Under the pieces are notes generated by a model. The model was given only the letters and a program-made list of their open reading frames with translations. It had not been told where the DNA came from and searched no databases. 64,000 bases of DNA from the NCBI GenBank assembly GCA_035771165.1, contig JAWNZC010000324.1:799501-863500 (forward strand), in the 5' to 3' direction. The position numbers and the translations under genes were made by a program. Positions within the stretch are counted from its first letter, which is position 1. Every line of letters starts with the position of its first letter. The stretch is from Paragorgia papillata (taxonomy: Eukaryota; Cnidaria; Anthozoa; Scleralcyonacea; Coralliidae). Below are positions 55,873-64,000 of the stretch, in pieces.

Positions 55873-56821
55873 GGCCCGGTTCAAACGTCGAACTTCACAT
55901 GAACCGATCCTAATTCCAACAATTAAGTTCATGTAAAGATCGACGTCTGAATCAGCCTGTTTCGACTGTTTTGATTAAGACCGATCCAAGGATAAAGTTC
56001 GACATCGCTTGTCGGGAATTTCGACTTTGGATCGAGTTCGATTCAAACGTCGAACTTCACATGAACTAAACGTACTGCATTTTATCCCTCAAGTACCTCG
56101 CGTGTCCCCGTTATCCCTTTTCATAATTATTATAATATATTTCCTTCCCATAATACCTGAAGAGAACAATAAAGCTATTATACAAGTATAATGTTACCTA
56201 ATTCGCCGCTTTAAAAAAACTCAAGTTTGACTTGTTATATTATGAAGGGCGTTGATAGTCTAGTGGATAGCACAGTCCGTAAAGTGTTGAAGTGGGTGAG
56301 ATCGATGTCGCCGCCTCCCCAGTTTTTCGTTTTGTCCTATGCTCGTTCATGTGTTTTTATTTAGTCCGTTTTGGTTTTCTTCCGGCTTTTTTCTTGTTAT
56401 TTAGTAATTTTGTAAGGTCCTGAGCTTACCAAGGCAATGTTTTCGTGTAATTCTTGCCATTTCTAGGCTTTTCTGTTGCGTAAAACTGCCGCTCCTCTGC
56501 GCTAAAGTATATATTGCGCATTTCGTAGGGCGTTGAAGCCTGGGCGCAAGTTGAGGGACCCATAGGGATAATACTACCGTACAGACCGGCTGGTAGCCGA
56601 GCAATCGGGGAGATTTTTGACGGCTGGTAGCCGAGGAAAAGTGTGCGAATCGGGTCAAGAGCTTTACGCTTTCTGTCCGCTATTATTAGGGACTACCGCT
56701 GATCATTACGTTTATCTTTTCAGAAACCACTTAATTAAGTTCGACGTTTGAATCAAGTTAGAGGTCGACCTAAATAGTAAATAAGATCGGTTCACATGAA
56801 GTTCAACGTTTGAACCGGGCC
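55873..56821. mobile_element. Harbinger-like non-autonomous element, 949 bp
   Basis: Inverted ends GGCCCGGTTCAAACGTCGAA and its near-perfect complement are flanked by TTA at 55870-55872 and 56822-56824. Extra partial copies of the end sequence occur inside at about 56030-56065 and 56735-56750. It splits the host LINE between ORF1 and ORF2. No transposase is present. Confidence 0.75.
56237..56310 (+). other. Possible tRNA-derived sequence
   Basis: TAGTCTAGTGG fits a polymerase III A box, and GAGATCGATGTC lies where a B box would be, but it matches poorly. It is at best a decayed tRNA or SINE head inside the Harbinger-like element. Confidence 0.2.
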
Positions 56822-56901
56822 TTACCTTAGGCATTTATAAGCAATCTCGCGTCGCATCATCGCTTCCATCAGTTGGTCAATGCAAATTAGACAAATAGTT
56901 T

Positions 56902-57240
56902 TTAAAGTTTTTTTGCCAAATTAATTGTCCCGCTCATGTTAAGGTGAAATTTGCTGCCGTTCAGACAAGAGGAATCAATATTATCGTTTGATATGACGTT
57001 CCAATCTCTTATTTTTGCGAACGAACATAGGGTTCTGTTAACAGAGATACGCTTCTGTTCAAGTTCGGCTGAGTCATGTCGGGTAATTAATTGTGATATT
57101 CCAATCTTGGTATGAGGGGATTCGCGTTCGATGGTTTCAAAAATTTTAACGATTTCTTCAGCAATAACAGTGGGATCGTCCGTCTTCAAGTTGTTTGTGC
57201 CGATGTGAAGTATTAAGTTTACTTCTTATCGATGGCTTTA
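56902..57240 (-). pseudogene. LINE ORF1 fragment (SGNH hydrolase end)
   Basis: The minus frame reads LILHIGTNNLKTDDP, then TKIGISQLITRHDS and LNMSGTINLAKKL. This is the middle and end of an SGNH esterase domain like the ORF1 of CR1-type LINEs (GTNN block). It starts immediately after the GACA repeat, so everything N-terminal is missing. It belongs with the ORF2 remnant downstream once the Harbinger-like insertion is removed. Confidence 0.65.
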
Positions 57241-57241
57241 T

Positions 57242-57243
57242 AT

Positions 57244-57330
<87 letters not shown>

Positions 57331-57331
57331 G
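57242..57331. repeat. GACA microsatellite
   Basis: About 22 uninterrupted copies of CAGA/GACA bordering the 5' end of the minus-strand LINE. Confidence 0.95.
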
Positions 57332-57449
57332 GTTAAAAGAAGAGTAAAAGACTTGGCATTGACAAAAACATACGACACACACTAAGATTTTAATGTCAGA
57401 GGACAGTAATTAAATATTTTAACATTTAAAATGAGAAAAAAATATTTAC

Positions 57450-57570
57450 AGGGGTCCTTTGCATTTCCTTGAATTCCAAAACTTTTCCCTTTTAGAATGG
57501 CAATTGTTAGCCTCTTTGCGGTCGGTAGATACTGCAAAGAGAATAGAACTTCCCCAAAACAATTACATGA
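57450..57570 (-). CDS. Synaptotagmin-like protein, middle exon (start of C2B)
   Basis: Encodes 40 residues plus one base: SCNCFGEVLFSLQYLPTAKR, then LTIAILKGKSFGIQGNAKDP. This is the conserved first strands of synaptotagmin C2B (GELLxSLxYLPTAxRLTVxILKAxxL). The acceptor TATCTTTTTCAG ends at 57571 and the start is phase 0, matching the donor at 61581. The donor CCCT|GTAAAT at 57450 is phase 1, matching the last exon. The loop-1 aspartates are partly absent. Intron sequences on both sides are rich in repeats, including the pentanucleotide satellite. Confidence 0.85.
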
Positions 57571-57725
57571 CTGAAAAAGATAAACAATGACATACACTTG
57601 TTATTGTTTTATCCCAATCTTTATGTCAGACATTCAAACTTAAAATCTATGTCACTTTATTTTTAGCAATTCTTCCAAAAACAGAATTGTCCCCCAAAAT
57701 TGCACAAAATATCACAATAACGGTT

Positions 57726-58550
57726 CTATACTATACTATACTATACTATACTATACTATACTATACTATACTATACTATACTATACTATACTATACTATA
57801 CTATGCTATGCTATGCTATGCTATGCTATGCTATGCTATGCTATGCTATGCTATGCTATGCTATGCTATGCTATGCTATGCTATGCTATGCTATGCTATG
57901 CTATGCTATGCTATGCTATGCTATGCTATGCTATGCTATGCTATGCTATGCTATGCTATGCTATGCTATGCTATGCTATGCTATGCTATGCTATGCTATG
58001 CTATGCTATGCTATGCTATGCTATGCTATGCTATGCTATGCTATGCTATGCTATGCTATGCTATGCTATGCTATGCTATGCTATGCTATGCTATGCTATG
58101 CTATGCTATGCTATGCTATGCTATGCTATGCTATGCTATGCTATGCTATGCTATGCTATGCTATGCTATGCTATGCTATGCTATGCTATGCTATGCTATG
58201 CTATGCTATGCTATGCTATGCTATGCTATGCTATGCTATGCTATGCTATGCTATGCTATGCTATGCTATGCTATGCTATGCTATGCTATGCTATGCTATG
58301 CTATGCTATGCTATGCTATGCTATGCTATGCTATGCTATGCTATGCTATATTATATTATATTATATTATATTATATTATATTATATTATATTATATTATA
58401 TTATATTATATTATATTATATTATATTATATTATATTATATTATATTATATTATATTATATTATATTATATTATATTATATTATATTATATTATATTATA
58501 TTATATTATATTATATTATATTATATTATATTATATTATATTATATTATA
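57726..58550. repeat. Pentanucleotide satellite in three homogeneous blocks
   Basis: Fifteen copies of CTATA (57726-57800), then 109 copies of CTATG (57801-58345), one CTATA, then 40 copies of TTATA (58351-58550). Each block is uninterrupted in the given sequence. Open frames across it (YAMLC-type repeats) are artefacts of a 15-base period. Confidence 0.97.
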
Positions 58551-58574
58551 TGAAAACATAAAAGAGATAATGTC

Positions 58575-58700
58575 ATAGTATTACGCTACTCTGGCTTAAA
58601 AGTCTTTTGAACGCAACTTAAAAAGTCACTGTTCATGACCCAACGTTCCCACACTCCAATCTAGTGTCTTAAGCAGGGGGTTATCGTCCCATATTTATAC
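58575..58700 (-). mobile_element. Penelope-type terminal repeat (degenerate)
   Basis: The minus strand matches 4806-4960 (minus) and 7985-8095 (plus): AACGTTGGGTCATGAACAG and AAGCCAGAGTAGCGT. The CTGATGA core has decayed to CTGCTTA. Confidence 0.5.
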
Positions 58701-60855
58701 TCATAAATCGGAACCAATGACGTAACTACTAACAAGATTCAACTAGGCTTCGCCCTCTGGTTACACAACGCCGTCATCCCGGTTTAATGGAGCGTGGACT
58801 CTATTAATATATGTCAAGCCTCCAAACAACGTCTTTGATGCATGACACATACAGTGGATTGGTGGTAATAATTTCTGAATTATTCCACGCGATCTCCTAG
58901 CTAGTTCGGCAAGCGTGCTCCAACAAAGGAGAATTTTCTTTTTTTGAAAAGAACGGTCGATGTACTTTTGATTAGTCATGAATGGAATAGATAGCATCTT
59001 TTCTCTGTTCTTTCGACACGAACAGTGAAAAGATGTCATTTATGACAAATAAGTTGATCCTTCTAAACTTTATTTTCTGGCTTCAACGTTTGGAAAAGCT
59101 TTTAGGCCTATATAGAAATCAGAAAAAGGTAATAAGTTGATCCTTCTAAACTTTATTTTCAGGCTTCAACGTTTTTAAGAAAGGTTTTTAAGCCTATATA
59201 TATAGAAATCAGAAAAATATTTTTGGACGTATAAATTAGACCCTTAATTAATTAGTCCCAAATAGATTAAAAAAAAGGTTTATTTTTTTTAGAAATTTTT
59301 TTAGTTATATATTAAATTAAAGTTATATAAATCTATTTAAGAAATAGAAAATGGACATATTTATATAGCCTGATGCAAACGCGAGAGTGATTTGGGAGAA
59401 TTCGAAAGTTTATGTGAACTAGGGTTTCGAATTCTCCCAAACTCATCGAGTGTTAATTTGCATCAGATTACATAAACACATGGCATCCATTTTATATTTC
59501 TTTTATGAAATAAGGCTAAGAAATTTTCCGTGACATCACAACCGTGTTTGCTAGCCTGATATAAACACGGTAATTGACCAATCACAGCGTGCACGGAAGA
59601 CACAAGTCACGCAACCTATCTTATAAAAAACCTATACAACACGGACACGAATATTGTAAAGGGCTTGAAATACTCTGCGTCTGCGGTATTGATATAAGTA
59701 ATATTTGTTTAGATTTAGTTAGAAAAAAGTCAATTTCACTGTTTGAGAGTTGAGCTGAGCCCTGATATGTACGACAGACTGAGTGTTCTTATGTACATTT
59801 AATTTGTTTAGTCGAAAGCTAATATTTTGAAAAGTTTAGCCTAGAACTTCACGAAATTAACGAAGAATATTGTTTTGACTATGTTATTTCCGCCTATACA
59901 AACAAATAAGCGTGAAAGTCAGTGTAGAGCGTAAGAGAAATTTAAGATTGTAAATTAAACTTTAAATCTAAGGTGTTTAATTAGTGTCTGAAGCGACTGC
60001 CCGAATTAGTTTAGCTACAAGTGTTGGCGAAATGTATCCAGCGGATAATAATTTTTTACCGGGTGTCTAGTCAGTTTCATATATTCCAGGCAGTGAGGCT
60101 TTTAACTTTATATACATATATATATATTCATATCGCGATTCATAGTTACAACATAATCTTATTGATTCTATTTACGCAAAATTTTTACTAAACTATAAGC
60201 AATAGTTTTCGAAATATTGTTTAAAACGGTCAGCTCAAGCATCAAGGTCAGAGATCAGGTTTCCAGAATCGCGAAGTCTCGCTGTGATTGGTTAATTTAA
60301 GGGAATGGAATGTGCGGGTCATTTCAGCAAGAACGTCTGCGAAGGAGGTTATATCAAATGATAGAAGCACTAGTGGTTTGTATCGCATTTACACGCACTG
60401 ATTAAACATTACCTCATTCCTGTCCAAGGGCTTCCCCACAAGGCCAGAGGTGAATAAAATCGTCTGGCGTCAGCCAGAATAAAATACTAAAGACCAATTC
60501 GGACAGGAAAGAGTTAATTTCTATTGAAATTTCATGAATTACTAATAGTATTTTAAGTGATGGTTAAAATATGAGCGCCCGATCTTTATGGGCATTTACA
60601 ATGGCGAGCCGAACTTATCAAATTCTAAGTGTAAATAATGAACACTTTGTTTAAGAGTCGTAGGAAAGGTGAGATAAGATCATTTAGTCAGAAAAAGCTC
60701 AATTTGAGGCACTAGTGCCTATTAACTTTGATAAAACCTTGATGTTTTATTAATCAATGTTTTATCCGTAGTTAAAGATGCTGATTAAACATTCATTTCT
60801 TTTGAATTTTCTTCATGAATTATTAAATTATGAATTTGATAAATATATATTTATA
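58701..60855. other. Intron DNA with minor repeats
   Basis: Intron of the synaptotagmin-like gene. A tandem duplication of about 95 bp (GTTGATCCTTCTAAACTTTA) covers 59051-59216. A palindrome with TGATGCAAAC ends lies at 59371-59465. A dispersed repeat at 60405-60510 (ATAAAATCGTCTGGCGTCAG) resembles part of 4840-4900 in reverse. No gene was recognised. Confidence 0.45.
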
Positions 60856-60992
60856 AGTAATAACATGACTTGAGGGAAATTAGCGATTAAATTTCCCCGC
60901 CGCCGAGGGAAGATTTGTGAAAGTTTTACAAATCCTCCCGAGGCAAAGGGGAAATTTAATCGCTAATTTCCCGAAAAGTCATGTTATTAGCT
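60856..60992. repeat. 137-bp palindrome
   Basis: Ends AGTAATAACATGAC and complement, with stems around GGGAAATTAGCGATTAAATTT. It has the same layout and end bases as 6282-6443. A second hairpin follows at 61073-61192 (TCTAATTTTCCCGTGCATG and complement). Confidence 0.6.
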
Positions 60993-61294
60993 TGTAATAT
61001 TATGATCGCCGAGGAAAACTTTGAGAATCTTACCAACAGGAAATTTACACGGAAATTTATCAGAGAAGTTGCATCTAATTTTCCCGTGCATGTTGATGAG
61101 GGAAAATATATGCAAGCGGGAAATTTAGAAGAAGACAAAAGATTGCTTTGTCTTCTAATTTTCCCTCATCAACATGCACGGGAAAATTAGAAGACAAAGG
61201 GTAAATTTCCCTCTTGCATGAGCGATGATGGAAATACGAGGTTACATTCCCTTGGAGAACAAAAGAATCCGAGGCGATCATGGTATTAATATAT

Positions 61295-61561
61295 AGCTAA
61301 ATCAATTAAGGTTGTCCTGGCCAAAGCTAAAAGGCTAAAGCCAAAAGGTCAAAGCCAAGCGCGAAAAGTACGATGGGAATTACTATTTAAATAGCGAAGC
61401 ACAATTTACTATATTTATAGACCAAAATCATACAAATAAACCAAACTTGCCTCTCCGGGGATTATTAACGAGCATTTTCGTGCTTGGCTTTGACCTTTTG
61501 GCTTTAGTCTTTTGGCTTTAGCCTTTTGGCTTTGGCCAGGACAACCTTAATTGATTTAGCT
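61295..61561. mobile_element. MITE next to a splice donor
   Basis: Ends AGCTAAATCAATTAAGGTTG and exact complement are extended by runs of GGCTTTRGCCTTTTGGC. The right end lies 19 bp from the donor of the synaptotagmin-like exon at 61581. The interior contains a copy of the TATTTATAGACC-type repeat. Confidence 0.7.
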
Positions 61562-61580
61562 GTATATATATATTACTTAC

Positions 61581-62303
61581 TTCAGTCTCATAATCTTCAA
61601 TATCGCGCCACACCTCAACGCAACCTTCATTTCTCAAAATTTTCTCGAAATTGTCATCAAGTGAGAACATCACTGTGCCAATAACATTTTGACGCGAAAA
61701 TCTGTCGAAGTCGCAAACAGTGAACTTCAAGCAGCGTTGTCTAACTTCCGAAAACGGACAGTAAAAATAGAACTCCTCGTTAAACAAAGGATTTGGAGTT
61801 TTTTGTCGCGCCTTTGTTTGTAACTTTTTTCGTTTGTCCGGGAGTAAGCAAATTTTGACATAAGGTGTAGCCGTCGGATTCGACGATTTCGGCCGCAACC
61901 TTTGTCCACGAATCATCCCAACGATCAATTTCTCCGTTTCTTTTTCGTACTGAACACTGAAGCACAAGCTCCCTGGTAGCGAAGGCAAGGATTCGCTTCG
62001 TCCGTTTGTTGTGGCATGGTAGAGCTCTGGGTTTATCATATCTAGATTGAGCTCCTCGCTGGGGTTCCTCAGTGCGCTGGAGTTTACGTAGCTAACAGTC
62101 TTTGGGACATGAGTTGGTAGAATAAACCCAAGTTGCGGTGATTTAACATAATTACTAGTACTGTCCTTCTTAGTCTTATTTCCTTTTCCTTTGGAATGCT
62201 GAGTGTAACGTCTTTGCCGCAGAATCATGACAACTAGACCAGTGACTGATAGGAAAAGCATCAAGGCACCAGCAGTGGTAATGAAAATCAATAAATTCTC
62301 CAT
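61581..62303 (-). CDS. Synaptotagmin-like protein, first coding exon (TM and C2A)
   Basis: ATG at 62303 follows an acceptor (TGATTGCAG, exon from 62319), so a 5' non-coding exon lies upstream. It encodes 241 residues: a short N terminus, one membrane helix (about 8-28, LLIFITTAGALMLFLSVTG), a basic stop-transfer (RQRRYTQHSKGKGNK) and a linker. A C2A domain spans about 111-241 (CFSVQYEKETEKLIVGMI, TPYVKICLLPDKRKK, NPLFNEEFYF, VCDFDRFSRQNVIG). Loop-1 aspartates are replaced (SSNPTATPYVK), while loop 3 keeps two. The donor is CTGAA|GTAAGT, phase 0. Synaptotagmins are vesicle membrane proteins for exocytosis; this one is probably weakly or not Ca2+-dependent. Confidence 0.85.
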
Positions 62304-62319
62304 GGACTTTGACCTCAGC

Positions 62320-62612
62320 CTGCAATCAAAATATGAATTACTATAACATACGGGGTTTATTCCCTAATACAAGGGTGCGCAACCAACCTCGCACCCAGGC
62401 GTTTTGCTCCCGCTCTAGCGAACTCGTCGAACGAAAACATGGGCTGGTCATGTGCCTCCCAGAATCTGGGAGGTTTTAAAATACTGTTATTAGAGAGGGG
62501 ATGGTAAGTACGTATTGTCTTGTGGTATTGTTTCGGTTTATTAAATTGCCGCGACACAAGATCACATATAATTTCATATCAGTAATTAACCTGGCTTGAT
62601 GTCGAAACAGTT
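62320..62612. other. 5' flank of synaptotagmin-like coding exon
   Basis: Contains a half-copy of the palindromic family (CAACCTCGCACCCAG, 62384-62398). No 5' exon could be chosen. Confidence 0.4.
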
Positions 62613-63000
62613 TTAAATACACCGAAAAAGTTCTACAGTGAGGGAATTCCACGTTCGTGCTGCCGCTTGTGTCTCAAGATTTGCGATGTAACTCACTGCA
62701 AAAATATCGCTTAGGTCGCCAGTTAGTGACTCTTCTCGATTAATAACCTTAAGAACGGCAGCTGTTACTTCATTACACTCATTTATATCCCTGAGCTGAT
62801 CATCAATGAGCGAGTTCAGCGGCGAAACGACGAGCACAACTGCCACAACACCAGAAGGAATGATTGACGAGCTTCGACATGATTGCCTCTGCAGGTTTAA
62901 ATTTCTCTCAGTGAGCAGGGAAGGAAGCACTTGTTAAATCGGCGATTTCCCATATCCTGTAGGCAATACAGCGACTGCATGTATCTCTTCGATTAAATTA
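62613..63000 (-). pseudogene. RecQ-like helicase fragment with in-frame stop
   Basis: The minus frame reads AVAVLPTGYGKSPI, stop (TAA), QVLPSLLTE, then VVLVVSPLNSLIDDQLRDIN. These are helicase motif I (Walker A, PTGYGKS) and motif Ia of RecQ/DEAD-type helicases (SPLxSLxxDQ). The stop replaces the residue usually tyrosine or phenylalanine after GKS-x-I. The DEAH motif and the rest are absent, and the frame ends after about 105 further residues. Such fragments are frequent as retrocopies or transposon cargo in cnidarian genomes. Function is not expected. Confidence 0.6.
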
Positions 63001-63407
63001 AGAGCCTCTAATAAGCAGGATGTGCATGACAAACAGATTTTAAACTGTCAAACATCGCTGTCAATAGAGTGAAGATTCTGGCTCAGTTAACACCGAAAAC
63101 GTCTACGGATAATGCTATAACAAAGTGGGATTACCAAAGCAAGTTGGAACTGCGATAAGTTCCATCATTTCCCTCTCAAAATCAAGCTATTTTATATATA
63201 GCGTGACTTGGTTACTCATTCCTCGGCGACTCGTTCCACCTTTGAATATAGTCTTTGAATAGCATTTCGACTGATAAGCGAAAACGTGCATGCTGTTTTA
63301 TCCTGCGGGATAAACAGTAAACACCAAAATCTTTTGGACCCCATAATAAAGAACCTTTTCTTCAAAAAAACTGAGTGCGTGCATGTGTCTCATTGGGTCA
63401 TTCGATT
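63001..63407. other. Nothing recognised
   Basis: AT-rich intergenic sequence between the helicase fragment and the hAT-type end. Confidence 0.4.
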
Positions 63408-64000
63408 TCATCTGACCATGCATGCAGACAGGGGCGGATCTAGGATAAAATCATTTTTCAAGGAGGTTATTAAGTGAATGCCATCCATTATATCTATGCT
63501 CTTTCCCTGCAATAACTGGGTAACAGGAAGAAGTTCATCAAGGATCTTCCTTGAAAGAACAAAAGTGGCAACAAACTCAAACTTAACAATAAGATTATAA
63601 AAATGACATGCATCAGTGACGAGGGAAGGACGATACTTGCGATCCTTATTGTCACGCATCTCCTCTAAAGTGTCACACAAAGGTACAAAAAGCTCTTCAA
63701 AAGTGTTCAGACCGTCTATACGCTCAACCCAACGAGTCCTGCAAACATCTACAAGCCTAGTCTTCTTGGACTCAGTTTCAGAGCTGTTGCGGATGTGTTC
63801 TTCAAAAGGCATGTTACGAGTTTGCGATATGTTAATAAACTTGGACACATCCTTCACATGCTTCATCATGGTATTTACCTCAACTAAATTTAAAGAATCG
63901 CAAACAGCTAAATTGAGCCTATGGCTATAACAATGAGTGTCTCTACAGTCTTCAATCGACAAAGTTAGATCATTTAAAGCATCTAAAATTAACTTGGCAA
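63408..64000 (-). pseudogene. hAT-type transposase fragment fused to its own terminus
   Basis: Open from the window edge. Residues include CRDTHCYSHRLNLAVCDSL and CRTRWVERIDGLNTFEELF, patterns of the catalytic region in hAT proteins related to ZMYM1 and to the 52-kDa-repressor/THAP12 type. It differs from the transposase at 28760-31183. The frame ends in bases that read CAGGGGCGGATCTAGG on the plus strand (63430-63445), a typical hAT inverted end. The dimerisation domain is therefore missing and the middle of the gene is joined directly to the terminus: an internally deleted, non-autonomous copy whose other end is outside the window. Confidence 0.6.

Larger units (their letters stand above)
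53723..57241 (-). mobile_element. Decayed LINE bounded by GACA microsatellites
   Basis: Minus-strand element with an ORF1 fragment (56902-57240) and ORF2 remnants (53824-55858), split by a Harbinger-like MITE (55873-56821). GACA repeats begin exactly at both borders (53605-53722 and 57242-57331). It lies within an intron of the synaptotagmin-like gene in the same orientation. Two internal deletions and several frameshifts make it inactive. Confidence 0.75.

Noticed and set aside
56237..56310. Functional tRNA gene
   Set aside because: A box is acceptable but the B box is poor and no cloverleaf was convincing; kept only as a low-confidence tRNA-like segment.
57687..58578. Open frames of 250-290 residues (YAMLC repeats)
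   Set aside because: Pure translation of a pentanucleotide satellite, open in several frames at once.
58761..59039. Minus-strand 92-residue frame
   Set aside because: Overlaps a Penelope-type repeat region, but no motif could be matched; not enough to call a protein.

Overview
The window looks like nuclear DNA of a metazoan, most likely an anthozoan cnidarian (coral, octocoral or anemone). The reasons are large AT-rich introns with GT/AG borders, a secreted PAN/apple plus fibrinogen-domain gene, a synaptotagmin-like gene, and a dense mixture of non-LTR, Penelope-like and tyrosine-recombinase retroelements, hAT transposons and palindromic MITEs. Species cannot be fixed from the sequence. There are no bacterial operons, rRNA genes or CRISPR arrays, and no convincing functional tRNA.

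Two host genes can be assembled, both on the minus strand. Gene 1 runs from 36145 down to 8240: signal-peptide exon (35980-36145), PAN/apple exon (24814-25043), and two fibrinogen-domain exons (20514-20888 and 8240-8502). Splice phases agree at the first and last junctions, but at least one small linker exon between PAN and fibrinogen was not found. Gene 2 runs from about 62319 down to 52320 in three phase-compatible exons: transmembrane segment plus C2A (61581-62303), start of C2B (57450-57570) and rest of C2B (52320-52609). It encodes about 377 residues with most Ca2+ ligands missing.

Almost everything else is mobile DNA. At 9-14 kb there are Penelope-like (GIY-YIG) fragments arranged head to head, one of them split by a 5'-truncated LINE. 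At 14.5-20 kb there are TTAA-flanked and hAT-type non-autonomous elements with target duplications. At 23.2-24.7 kb a 17-bp minisatellite is invaded by a SINE-like retroposon. At 28.4-31.6 kb lies an apparently intact autonomous hAT element (TIRs, perfect 8-bp target duplication, two-exon transposase of about 766 aa), itself inserted in one arm of a larger foldback element (28377-32617). At 37.2-47.7 kb is a Ngaro/DIRS-like element with A1-body-B1-A2-B2 split direct repeats, a tyrosine recombinase and a zinc-knuckle gag remnant. It is interrupted by an almost full-length LINE (ORF1 with an SGNH esterase domain, ORF2 with endonuclease and reverse transcriptase, one frameshift) and by a 79-bp palindromic element with a 9-bp target duplication.

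The synaptotagmin introns (52.6-61.6 kb) hold a decayed LINE bounded on both sides by GACA microsatellite and split by a Harbinger-like MITE. They also hold an 825-bp pentanucleotide satellite made of three sharply bounded blocks. The right edge (62.6-64 kb) carries a helicase fragment with an in-frame stop and a truncated hAT transposase running off the window.

The least explained structures are a tandem array of hairpins whose stems differ between units yet stay paired (6997-7990), hammerhead-like CTGATGA/GAAA motifs shared by several Penelope-type ends, and the family of short palindromes with 9-bp target duplications.
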